Source of the DNA: Desulfobacterales bacterium
Lineage (GTDB): Bacteria; Desulfobacterota; Desulfobacteria; Desulfobacterales; UBA5852
Assembly: GCA_030065275.1 (NCBI GenBank)
Contig: JASJCV010000004.1
Span: forward strand, 1 to 37,164
Length of the DNA: 37,164 nt
Direction: 5' to 3'
Under the pieces are notes generated by a model, which was given only the letters and a program-made list of their open reading frames with translations, did not search any database and was not told the DNA's origin. This document shows positions 16,811 through 27,123 of this stretch, in pieces (position 1 is the first letter of the stretch; every line of letters begins with the position of its first letter). The position numbers and the translations under genes were made by a program.

Positions 16811-17395
16811 TCAGGCGGTCGGATTCAGGGCTTTCCAGCGCGCCACGAGCTCATCACGCGTGACAATGGCGGTGACGTCCGGCACATGCTGACGGATGTT
16901 GTCCAGCCCCCCTTCCTGGCGATCCACCAGGATCACGGCCTGGGCCACTGCCACCCCTTCGCTGCGGGCCCGTTCGATGGCTTTGATGGTGGAGCCGCCC
17001 GTGGTGGCCACATCGTCGATGATGGCCACCCGGTCGCCCGGGCTGATATCGCCTTCGATCCACTTGACGATGCCGTGGTCCTTTTGCGCCTTGCGAATCG
17101 AAAAGGCCTGCAGGGGTCGCTTTTCAAGCTCGGAGGCAAACGCCGTGGCCACCGCGATCGGGTCCGCCCCGAAGGTCAGGCCACCGACGCCCTTCAGATC
17201 CTCGGCCGTCAAGGCCTCGAGTACCAGATGCCCGATGAGAAACATGCCCCGCGGGCTCAGGCTGGTGGGCTTGCAGTTGACGTAAAACGAACTCATCTGG
17301 CCGGAAACCAGTTTGAACACCGGCTCCGGGCTGTACTGGAAGGATTTACGGCACAGAAGATCGATCAGTTCGGTCTTGGGCGTCATCGCGGTCAT
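16811..17395 (-). CDS. pyrE: Orotate phosphoribosyltransferase
   Basis: [29 protein letters not shown], PRTase motif [17 protein letters not shown] track opens at 17413; internal ATGs possible. Confidence 0.95.
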   Translation of the reverse strand: MTAMTPKTELIDLLCRKSFQYSPEPVFKLVSGQMSSFYVNCKPTSLSPRGMFLIGHLVLEALTAEDLKGVGGLTFGADPIAVATAFASELEKRPLQAFSIRKAQKDHGIVKWIEGDISPGDRVAIIDDVATTGGSTIKAIERARSEGVAVAQAVILVDRQEGGLDNIRQHVPDVTAIVTRDELVARWKALNPTA

Positions 17396-17496
17396 GAGTC
17401 TTTTTCCTTGCAAGGGCGTGGTGATTTCCGGACCGCCCCTCGGGGGTGTCGGCCGGACGAGTTGATTTAGGCCATCGATTTCGATATAAATTCGAT

Positions 17497-17555
17497 ATAA
17501 AAAAAGCCTCCACCAAATTGGAAGAAGCCTAGTTCATGGGTTTCAGTGGAGGCTT
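17497..17555 (-). terminator. Intrinsic terminator-like hairpin in the pyrE leader (minus strand)
   Basis: Minus strand: AAGCCTCCAC-N32-GTGGAGGCTT followed by TTTTT and an AT-rich stretch; lies about 100 nt upstream of pyrE with no upstream minus-strand gene nearby. Confidence 0.55.
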
Positions 17556-17724
17556 GAGCAAGGAAAACCGGGGACGGCACTCCCTGAACTCGGTTGCGTT
17601 TTAACAGTAAATCCCTGACGGGTCAATCGCTAAAGCCGCCAAACGCGCGCGGCGCAAGGGCTGACACGGATCATGCGAATGCAGCGCACCGCGCCGCCAA
17701 CCACCAGAGGGTAAGAACGCCGGC

Positions 17725-18414
17725 ATGAGCGAAACCAGCGCCAAGGCGGCGATTATCCGTCTGTTCCACGTCTACCGGCAGTACCACGCGAAAAATGCCC
17801 TCACCGATCTCACCCTGGATATCTACCGCAACGAATTTCTGTTCGTCACCGGCCCCAGCGGGGCCGGCAAAACAACCCTATTGAAATTGCTCTACCGCGG
17901 TGAAAAGGCCTCCGAGGGGCAGGTGCTGGTGGATGGCATCAACATTTCCCGGCTGGCCCGCAACCGGATTCATCTCCTGCGCCGCAAGTTCGGCATCATT
18001 TTCCAGGACTACAAATTGATCCCGACCCGCACGGTTCACGAAAACATCGCGCTCGTTCTGGAGGCGGCCGGCCGCAATGCCCGCTACGTCCGCAAGAAGA
18101 CGGCCAGTGTATTGCGCACCGTGGCGATGGAAAACCGCCAGAACGCCTACCCCCCGGCGCTATCCGGCGGTGAACAGCAGCGGGTGGCCGTGGCGCGGGC
18201 CGTCGTGGGCGACCCCACCATCATTCTGGCGGACGAGCCCACGGGCAGCCTGGACGCCAAATCCGCCAGCCTGATCATGGGGCTGCTCAAAGCGTTTCAC
18301 ACCCGGGGCGCCACTGTCGTCGTGGCCACCCACGACCGGGCCCTGATCCGCAGCATACCGGCCCGCGTCATCTATTTAAACGAGGGCCAACTGACGGCCG
18401 CGCCCACGATTTAG
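17725..18414 (+). CDS. ftsE: Cell division ATP-binding protein FtsE
   Basis: Walker [35 protein letters not shown]; followed directly by FtsX. Confidence 0.94.
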   Translation: MSETSAKAAIIRLFHVYRQYHAKNALTDLTLDIYRNEFLFVTGPSGAGKTTLLKLLYRGEKASEGQVLVDGINISRLARNRIHLLRRKFGIIFQDYKLIPTRTVHENIALVLEAAGRNARYVRKKTASVLRTVAMENRQNAYPPALSGGEQQRVAVARAVVGDPTIILADEPTGSLDAKSASLIMGLLKAFHTRGATVVVATHDRALIRSIPARVIYLNEGQLTAAPTI

Positions 18415-18439
18415 CGCTTCGGCAACCAGAGGAACGACG

Positions 18440-19321
18440 ATGCGATCGCTGCACCTCAAACGCGCTCTGCAGGACATTCGTCAGAATCGCCTGCTCAACG
18501 CCGTAACCATCAGTACGATTGCGCTTTCGATCCTGATCGTCAGTGCGGCCGTGCTCTTCTTCATCAACACGACCGATATGCTGGAGTCATGGCGCCGCGG
18601 CATCCGTATTATGGTCTACCTCGAAAACGATCTGGACAAGGCCCAGCGCCACGCTATCGAAGCCCGTATCGGCAAGGTCTACGGCGTGCAGACGGCCGAG
18701 TTCATTTCCAAGGAGACCGCTCTCGAGCGGCTCCGCGCCCAGATGCGGCGGCAGTCCTCCATTCTGGACGGGCTGGAACGCAACCCGCTCCCGGATGCCT
18801 TCGAAGTCCAGATGATCCCCACCGCACGCAACTGGGAAAAAGCCGAGGACGTGGCCGCGAAACTGGAGGCGCTCGCCGGGGTGGCCGACGTGGAATATGG
18901 ACAGCGCTGGGTGGAGCGGTTCGTCACGCTCTTCAGTCTTTTCCGGATGACGAGCTACGCCATGGGGGGGCTCTTTTTCATCGCCTCGGTCTTTATCGTG
19001 GGCAACACGGTGCGGCTCATCCTCTACTCCCGCCGGGAGGAGGTTGAGATCATGCGCCTGGTGGGCGCCACCGAACGCTTCATTCTGGCGCCTTTCTATC
19101 TTCAGAGCATGATTCAGGGGGCGCTGGGGGGAATTAGCGGTCTTGTGGCCCTCCTGATCATGTTTATGTTGATTCAGTCCAAAATACAGGCGGTTAGTGT
19201 CACCGGGCTCGTGAATCTGAGATTTCTGTCGCCCGGTCTGCTCACTGCCATCGTCGTTGCCAGTACCCTTGTCGGATGGTTGGGATGTCACCTTTCGCTC
19301 AAACAGTATCTAAAAGTCTGA
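18440..19321 (+). CDS. ftsX: Cell division permease-like protein FtsX
   Basis: RALQDIRQNRLLNAVTISTIALSILIVSAAVLFF, VYLENDLD, C-terminal FtsX TM region; next to ftsE. Confidence 0.94.
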   Translation: MRSLHLKRALQDIRQNRLLNAVTISTIALSILIVSAAVLFFINTTDMLESWRRGIRIMVYLENDLDKAQRHAIEARIGKVYGVQTAEFISKETALERLRAQMRRQSSILDGLERNPLPDAFEVQMIPTARNWEKAEDVAAKLEALAGVADVEYGQRWVERFVTLFSLFRMTSYAMGGLFFIASVFIVGNTVRLILYSRREEVEIMRLVGATERFILAPFYLQSMIQGALGGISGLVALLIMFMLIQSKIQAVSVTGLVNLRFLSPGLLTAIVVASTLVGWLGCHLSLKQYLKV

Positions 19322-20667
19322 CGGCGGCACTGCTCGGCGTCATCGTTCTGACGGGAATCCTCCCGGCGGCCGGCGCCGCCGAGCGCGAAGCCGTGGTGCG
19401 AGTCGAGCAGCTCAATCTGCGCCCGCAGCCCTCGTTGGAGGGCGAACCGCTCCACATCCTTCAGAAAGGCGATCGCCTGATCGTGCTGGAATCCTCGGAT
19501 AAATGGCTCAAGGCCGATTTTGACGATATCGTCGGCTATGTTCGCAATCACCCCCGCTATATCGACACGACCCTGGCCCTGGACCGGACCAGGTCCGATA
19601 AGCAGGCCGTCAATCAAGCGCTCAAGGAACACCGTCGGCGCCTGGCTGAAATGGCCGGCCAGGAAAAAAAGTTGATGGCGCGCCTTGAGGACCTGGCCCG
19701 GGCCATCGACCGCAACCGCCGCCAGGCGGCCTCCCTCAAAAAGGCGCTGGCGGCTTTGGATCGCCGAATCGCCCGGGTCCTCGAAGAGAGCCGCACGCTC
19801 GAGGATCGCATCGACCGCAACAGTGCGGATGTTTCCCGCCGCCTCGTGGCCCTCTACAAGCTCAACTGGTTGGGCGCGGCCAATCTGATGGCCTCGTCCG
19901 GCACGGTCAACGACATGGTGCAGCGCCGCAATGCGCTGGAGTTCATTCTGGACGCCGACGACCGCCAGCGCCGGCAGTTGGCCGCGGACCTCGACCGCTG
20001 GAACGACCTGCGCCGTGATTTGGAGACCCATCGCGACGAACAGCGCCGGCTCGAGCAGACGCGTCGCCAAAACCTCGACCGCCTGCATCATGAAAAGGTG
20101 CAGCGGGCGCTTTTGCTGCAGGACACCCGGAACATGCAGGCCCTGAAAGAGGCCGCCCTGGCGTCGCTGCAGGCCTCCGCCCGCGATCTCGATCGCACCA
20201 TCGACAGCTTGAGCCGCAGCAGTATCGTGGACGCGGCCCGGGCCGAGGCGCAGCCGGGTTCGTTCGGCCGGCTCAAGGGGTTGCTAAAGCCGCCGGTTCA
20301 AGGTAAAATTATTAATTTTTTTGGGCCCTTTAAAAACACCCGCTACAATATCACCAACTACCGTAGCGGAGTCGATATCCGGTCCGACCGGGGCGAGCCC
20401 ATTCACTCCGTCTCGGGGGGGCGCATCATTTATGCGGACTGGTTCAAAGGCTATGGCAACATGATGATCGTCGATCATGGTCACAGCTATTGCACGCTGT
20501 ACGCCCATCTGGAAGAGATGTTCAAACAGAAGGGCGAGGCGGTCAAAAGCGGCGAGGTCATCGCGACGGTGGGCGAGTCCGGGGCGCTCTCCGGTCCGGG
20601 CCTCTATTTCGAAGTCCGGCATCGCGGCAAACCCGAAGACCCCCAGATGTGGATGATCGAGGAATGA
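19276..20667 (+). CDS. envC: EnvC-like murein hydrolase activator (SH3b + coiled coil + degenerate LytM/M23)
   Basis: SH3-like VVRVEQLNLRPQPSLEGEPLHILQKGDRL, long coiled coil, GKIINFFGPFKNTRYNITNYRSGVDI...YGNMMIVDHGHSYCTLYAHL. Start overlaps the ftsX end. Confidence 0.88.
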   Translation: MVGMSPFAQTVSKSLTAALLGVIVLTGILPAAGAAEREAVVRVEQLNLRPQPSLEGEPLHILQKGDRLIVLESSDKWLKADFDDIVGYVRNHPRYIDTTLALDRTRSDKQAVNQALKEHRRRLAEMAGQEKKLMARLEDLARAIDRNRRQAASLKKALAALDRRIARVLEESRTLEDRIDRNSADVSRRLVALYKLNWLGAANLMASSGTVNDMVQRRNALEFILDADDRQRRQLAADLDRWNDLRRDLETHRDEQRRLEQTRRQNLDRLHHEKVQRALLLQDTRNMQALKEAALASLQASARDLDRTIDSLSRSSIVDAARAEAQPGSFGRLKGLLKPPVQGKIINFFGPFKNTRYNITNYRSGVDIRSDRGEPIHSVSGGRIIYADWFKGYGNMMIVDHGHSYCTLYAHLEEMFKQKGEAVKSGEVIATVGESGALSGPGLYFEVRHRGKPEDPQMWMIEE

Positions 20668-20693
20668 CGGCCCACCGCATCATAGAGGTTCAT

Positions 20694-20785
20694 ATGGTTT
20701 CGCAAAATGGTCGATAGACGCCTTGGGCCGCCCGGCAAGCGGCGAAAAGCGAGGGGCGACGCCATCGAAGGTTTTACGAAACCAT
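20694..20785. repeat. Imperfect palindrome in the envC-ctpA gap
   Basis: ATGGTTTCGcAAAAtggTCGATagaCGCC ... GGCGacgccATCGAaggTTTTaCGAAACCAT. Confidence 0.7.
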
Positions 20786-20819
20786 CAGGATCAAAAGGCT
20801 GGATCAAAAGGAGAAACGG

Positions 20820-22172
20820 ATGATAATCAAAACAAAGGGCGGGACCAAAATCTGGGTCATCCTGGCCCTGGCGGCCGTCGTCTGGACGGCCGGCAGCGCG
20901 GTGCTCGGCGCCGCCGGAAATGATGAAACCTACAAGGGCCTCAAACTGTTCACCGATGTGCTCGAAATCGTCACCCAGAAATATGTGGATGAGGTCGATA
21001 CCGGCGAAATTATACAGAAAGCCATTCAAGGCATGGTCCACAGCCTGGACCCGCACTCCTCCCTGCTGGCGCCGGAAGCCTACGAGGACTTGCGGATCGA
21101 CACCAAGGGCAATTTCACGGGCATCGGCATCCACATCACCCTGCGCAACGGCTTCGTGACGGTCATCTCGCCGATCGAGGGTACGCCGGCCTCCAAGGCC
21201 GGCATCCGGGCCCAGGACCGCATCGTGATGGTGGACGACAAGCGGGTCAACGACCTTCGCCAGGCGGTCCAGCTGATGCGCGGCCCCAAGGGCACCCCGG
21301 TCAAGGTCACGGTCATTCGGCAGGGAGAGCAAGAACCCCTCGAGTTCGAACTGGTTCGTGACGTCATACCGGTCAAGAGCATCAAGGCCCACGTGCTCAG
21401 ACCTGGGTTCGGCTATGTTTGGATCACCAATTTCACCGGCAACACCACCGAGGATTTTCTGGAAGCGCTCGAAAAAATCGAGTCCGACAGCGGCCCTTTG
21501 AAGGGCCTGGTTTTGGATCTGCGCAACAATGGCGGCGGCCTTCTGGAGGAATCTCTGGAAGTCTCGGACATTTTTATCGACGAGGGCGCCATCCTCTCGA
21601 TCAAAGGGCGCAATCCGGCCAATACCCGGGTGTTCAACGCTTCGCCCAACGAGGTCGAGCGCGACTACCCCATCGTGGTCCTGATCAACGGTGGCAGCGC
21701 CAGCGCCTCCGAGATCGTGGCCGGGGCGCTCCAGGACCACAAACGGGCCCTGATTCTGGGAACGACGTCTTTCGGCAAGGGGTCGGTCCAGACGGTCGAA
21801 TCCCTGCGGGACGGCTACGGTCTGAAACTGACCATCGCACGCTACTATACCCCCAACGGCCGCTCGATCCAGGCCAAGGGCATCGAACCGGATATCATCG
21901 TACCCTACAAGCCGCTGGAAGAGCCGGATGACGAAAATGGCGACGACGGCTTTCTCAAGGAGAGGGACCTGCAGAATCATCTGGATTCGGGCGACACCTC
22001 CGAGAAGAAAAAGACCCAGGACGAGGACAAGGCGAATGAGCAATCTGGCATCGGGGACGTCGAATTCCGCGTCAATCCGCTTGAAATGGAAAATCTCAGG
22101 CGCGACAACCAGATCATGCGCGCCCTGGATATTTTAGTCTCCTACAACCTGTTCAGCGGGCTCGATCATTAG
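20820..22172 (+). CDS. ctpA: S41 family C-terminal processing peptidase (CtpA/Prc)
   Basis: PDZ domain (GIGIHITLRNGFVTVISPIEGTPASKAGI), catalytic NGGSASASEIVAGALQD and GTTSFGKGSVQT; RBS AAGGAG. Confidence 0.95.
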   Translation: MIIKTKGGTKIWVILALAAVVWTAGSAVLGAAGNDETYKGLKLFTDVLEIVTQKYVDEVDTGEIIQKAIQGMVHSLDPHSSLLAPEAYEDLRIDTKGNFTGIGIHITLRNGFVTVISPIEGTPASKAGIRAQDRIVMVDDKRVNDLRQAVQLMRGPKGTPVKVTVIRQGEQEPLEFELVRDVIPVKSIKAHVLRPGFGYVWITNFTGNTTEDFLEALEKIESDSGPLKGLVLDLRNNGGGLLEESLEVSDIFIDEGAILSIKGRNPANTRVFNASPNEVERDYPIVVLINGGSASASEIVAGALQDHKRALILGTTSFGKGSVQTVESLRDGYGLKLTIARYYTPNGRSIQAKGIEPDIIVPYKPLEEPDDENGDDGFLKERDLQNHLDSGDTSEKKKTQDEDKANEQSGIGDVEFRVNPLEMENLRRDNQIMRALDILVSYNLFSGLDH

Positions 22173-22203
22173 CGGCACCGCCCGCGCCGACAACTCCCGC
22201 CCC

Positions 22204-22237
22204 GGTGCCGCGGCCGTCCGCCGCCGGCCGCGGCACC
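22204..22237 (+). other. Perfect 13-bp GC-rich hairpin just upstream of the polysaccharide deacetylase-like gene
   Basis: GGTGCCGCGGCCG - TCCGCCGC - CGGCCGCGGCACC; ends 14 nt before ATG 22251. Confidence 0.75.
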
Positions 22238-22250
22238 CGTGGTTGGCTCC

Positions 22251-23279
22251 ATGAGCACGCGACGCAAAAAGAAACCGGCGCCGGCCAAGCGGCGGCGGAA
22301 AAGCGCGAAAAAGAAACCGGCCCCGCGACAGATCCTGGCTAAGATCGGGATCGGGTTTGCGCTTCTGGTGGGTATTGTCTGCGGCGCCGGAGCATTGCTG
22401 TGGCACTATGCACCGCCTCCGGCGGCCCTTCCGGAGCAGGCGGCCAGGCCGAAGGCACCGGCGGCCAAACCCAAGGCGCCCCGAGTGGTGCGCACCGCAC
22501 CCAAGGTGTCCCCGGCCAAGCCCGCCAAACCGGTCTATGAAGTATTCCCCAAGAAAGAGATCGCCCGCCGGGCCCCCAAAGCGGCGCCCGTACCGGTACC
22601 CCGAGGCGGCCGGCCGCAAGTGGCCATCATCATCGACGACATCGGCTACGACCGCCAGTTGTTGAAGCAGTTGCTGGCACTCGATATCCCCCTGACGTTT
22701 GCGGTGCTGCCCCAGAGCCCGTTTTTTAAAAGTTCCGTCAAAGCCATCCGTGCCCGGGGCCGCGAAATCATGCTGCACCAGCCCATGGAGCCGGAAGAGT
22801 ATCCCCAGGTGGACCCGGGGCCCGGAGCACTGCTGGCAACCATGTCGCCGGATGATCTGATCGCTCAACTCAACCGCAACCTGGACGCCCTGCCCGGCGT
22901 CAAGGGCGTCAACAACCACATGGGCTCACGGCTGACGGCCGAATCAACGCGCATGTACCAGGTTTTCTCGGTGTTGAAGGAACGCCGCCTTTTCTTCGTC
23001 GACAGCCGTTCCACGGTAGCCACCGTGTGCCGGCCGTCGGCCCGCATGTTCCAGGTGCCGTTTGCCGAGCGCGACATCTTCCTCGACCATTTCCAGGAAG
23101 CCGGCTTTGTCCGCAAGCAGTTCAAGGCCCTCATGCGCGAGGCGGACAAACACGGGCAGGCCGTGGCCATCGGGCATCCCTATCCCGTGACGGTCGATGT
23201 TTTCCAGGAAGTCCTGCCGGCGCTCAGGAAGCGGGTGACCCTGGTGTCGGCCTCGGAAGTCGTCCGCGTCGAAGGCTGA
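22251..23279 (+). CDS. Divergent polysaccharide deacetylase family protein (YibQ-like)
   Basis: [52 protein letters not shown]-terminal basic/TM/Pro-Ala-rich linker. ORF track GTG at 22239; ATG 22251 also possible. Confidence 0.9.
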   Translation: MSTRRKKKPAPAKRRRKSAKKKPAPRQILAKIGIGFALLVGIVCGAGALLWHYAPPPAALPEQAARPKAPAAKPKAPRVVRTAPKVSPAKPAKPVYEVFPKKEIARRAPKAAPVPVPRGGRPQVAIIIDDIGYDRQLLKQLLALDIPLTFAVLPQSPFFKSSVKAIRARGREIMLHQPMEPEEYPQVDPGPGALLATMSPDDLIAQLNRNLDALPGVKGVNNHMGSRLTAESTRMYQVFSVLKERRLFFVDSRSTVATVCRPSARMFQVPFAERDIFLDHFQEAGFVRKQFKALMREADKHGQAVAIGHPYPVTVDVFQEVLPALRKRVTLVSASEVVRVEG

Positions 23280-23342
23280 ACGCACCACCGGTTGCGGGCG
23301 GAAGCCAATGCAACATTTGTTTTTCCACACGAATCTGAACTC

Positions 23343-25100
<1,758 letters not shown>

Positions 25101-25301
25101 TTTAACGAAGCGACAGGCGCTTTGCTCTGCGCCAAACGGGCCCGGCAGCCATGGGTTGGTTCTGAAACGGCCGCTGGGGCCGCGTCCGAACTTGTCTGCG
25201 ACCCTCACCGAAGAAACGGGGCCTTCTTCCGGCATTTACCGTTTTGTCTGAATCAACCCTCGCAGTGGGCTGAATCGCGCCCGCTGGGGTCACATTTGAA
25301 A

Positions 25302-25934
25302 CTACGATTGGAGCCCCTTCGGATCGAATCGCGGCGCTGCGAAGCGGCCGGTCGGCCGATGGACGGCAAGGATGAAGGCGTTTTCCATCTGCTCGCGCCA
25401 GGAGGCGATCTCCGACCACCACCGGGCCAGCCTTGCAGGTGCTCCCGGCAGGCGGCGGGCGATCGACCGCCTCTGGTCCGGGCAGATGTACCAGGTGCAG
25501 ACCCAGGGGCGTGAAGTTCTCGGGAGGGCGCAGCCATTGGAGGTCAGATAGCGGCAGCGGCCCCACCAGTCTCCCCGCAGCTGGGCCGGCGGCGGCTCCC
25601 GGCCGCTCAGGTGGATAAGCAGCAGGTCCTTGAAATCCAGCCAGACCTTGGCGTCCAGGCAGCAGGGCCGCCGGCAGGTTTCGCAGGTGACGTCGGCCAG
25701 TTCATCGAACAGGTCGCCGGCCAGGTCATAGCGATGGATGATGCGCCCCGCCAGCGCTGCGGCGGCGTTTAGCTCGGCACGCGAGGCGGCGATGGTCCGT
25801 GTCAGGCTCAGCTGGCCCTCCCGCCAGGCCGCCGCTGAGGCCCAGGGGATCTCGCCGCCGATCGTTTCTTTCCGGGAAAAGACGGGATCGATCATGAAAC
25901 CGTATCCCGAATTGTCGCCCGTCACGCTTTCCAT
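25302..25934 (-). CDS. Hypothetical cysteine-rich protein, possibly YkgJ-like metal-chelating domain
   Basis: CETCRRPCC ... CRYLTSNGCALPRTSRPWVCTWYIC Cys pattern; no overlapping stronger gene. Confidence 0.6.
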   Translation of the reverse strand: MESVTGDNSGYGFMIDPVFSRKETIGGEIPWASAAAWREGQLSLTRTIAASRAELNAAAALAGRIIHRYDLAGDLFDELADVTCETCRRPCCLDAKVWLDFKDLLLIHLSGREPPPAQLRGDWWGRCRYLTSNGCALPRTSRPWVCTWYICPDQRRSIARRLPGAPARLARWWSEIASWREQMENAFILAVHRPTGRFAAPRFDPKGLQS

Positions 25935-26024
25935 GTCAGCATCTTATCACACGAACCGTTTCTTAGCGCGATCTTTCGGTCGACAAGAAAAGCATAAAGT
26001 ATCGATCGCTGATCAGAAGCGGTC

Positions 26025-26129
26025 GGATTGATTCCCAGGCCAGGCCGCAGCCCATCGTGGCACCGCAGGCGTAGTGCATCTACGCCGAGGACGCCCCCGT
26101 GGGCGAGAACGCCGCATGGGGTTCAATCC
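26025..26129. repeat. Imperfect palindromic repeat, copy 3 (overlaps the J-protein gene stop)
   Basis: Outer GGATTGAttCCC/GGGgTTCAATCC, inner GCCCATcGtGGC/GCCcccGTGGGC, centre GGCGTAGtgcatCTACGCC. Confidence 0.72.
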
Positions 26130-26863
26130 CGGCCACTGGGCGCCGGAATCGGTTGGACCCAACGATTGGTCATCCCATCATAGAACCACTTGTCCGGAAA
26201 TCCCCGGCGGCGATAATATGACGGGTTTTCGGTCCAGGCCATAAGGGACTCGTAGGCGTCGTGGATGCGGCGGAAGGCCTGGGCACTGCCGCCCAGGTCG
26301 GGGTGGTGGTGCTTGGCTTGCTCCCGGTAGGCTTTTTTGACGACCCGGCTCAGGTGATTGGAATTCAGGCTCTCGGGCGCAATTTTGAGGCGGGCCAGGC
26401 TCTTGGCTTTGACGGAAGGCCGGCAGCGCTCTTCGGGCATGACGTTGCGGACCGGGGTCGCCCCCTGGCGCGCCTGATTCAGCAGAAAGCGTGAGGCCAG
26501 ATATTTTTTGTTGGTGCGGCGGCGCTCGTCCCACCAGGCGTTGCCGAGCACGTTGGCCATGCGGCTGAAGGCGTCGGCGGGGGTGTCGCCAGGGCGGCGG
26601 GCATAGAGGTAGCTGTAAATCTCCCGCACCCCGTAGGGCAGGATGTCGAGCACAATGATGCGCTCGTCAAAGTGAAAGGTGGCGTAGCGGGTGTTGAGAG
26701 CCCTGAGGAGGCCGGTGCGCACATGGAGCTTGTAGCGCAGGCGCTGCCGGCAGGCCACCGAACAATACCGCCGTCGCCGGTGCATGCCCTCTCGGGTCCC
26801 GCAGGACAGGCAGGCGTTGCCGTTGGCGCGCGCGATCGCCCTGGCATTACGCGCCGGTGCCAT
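26123..26863 (-). CDS. J-domain protein with N-terminal zinc-finger-like Cys cluster
   Basis: C-terminal VVKKAYREQAKHHHPDLGGSAQAFRRIHDAYESL (HPD motif); N-terminal CLSCGTREGMHRRRRYCSVACRQRL. Confidence 0.82.
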   Translation of the reverse strand: MAPARNARAIARANGNACLSCGTREGMHRRRRYCSVACRQRLRYKLHVRTGLLRALNTRYATFHFDERIIVLDILPYGVREIYSYLYARRPGDTPADAFSRMANVLGNAWWDERRRTNKKYLASRFLLNQARQGATPVRNVMPEERCRPSVKAKSLARLKIAPESLNSNHLSRVVKKAYREQAKHHHPDLGGSAQAFRRIHDAYESLMAWTENPSYYRRRGFPDKWFYDGMTNRWVQPIPAPSGRD

Positions 26864-26988
26864 CGGGCTCTCCGCCGCCTACCGAATTTGAGGACGGTAA
26901 AGGTTTCATTTCACCCACCAATGTTTACTATTCTCTCCAGTCATCATTGGCCCCAGATAATAACTGACGTACGTATGCAAAATTTCAA

Positions 26989-27111
26989 GACGGTTCCGTA
27001 ATAAGTCCGAGAGCAAGGCTTGCAAGGACCGAGGAATGAGGCGTACTTCAGTACGCCGCAGTGACGAGGGCCGAAGCATAACGCCGCTATCGGGCGTATT
27101 ACGGAAGCGTC
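26989..27111. repeat. Imperfect palindromic repeat, copy 4 (immediately 5' of uvrA)
   Basis: Outer GACGgTTCCGTAATA/TATTACGGAAgCGTC; centre GGCGTACttcaGTACGCC; core CGAGAGCAAGGCTTGC...AGCATAACGCCGCTATCGGGC shared with 34055-34171. Confidence 0.85.
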
Positions 27112-27123
27112 ATAAAGGTAGAG

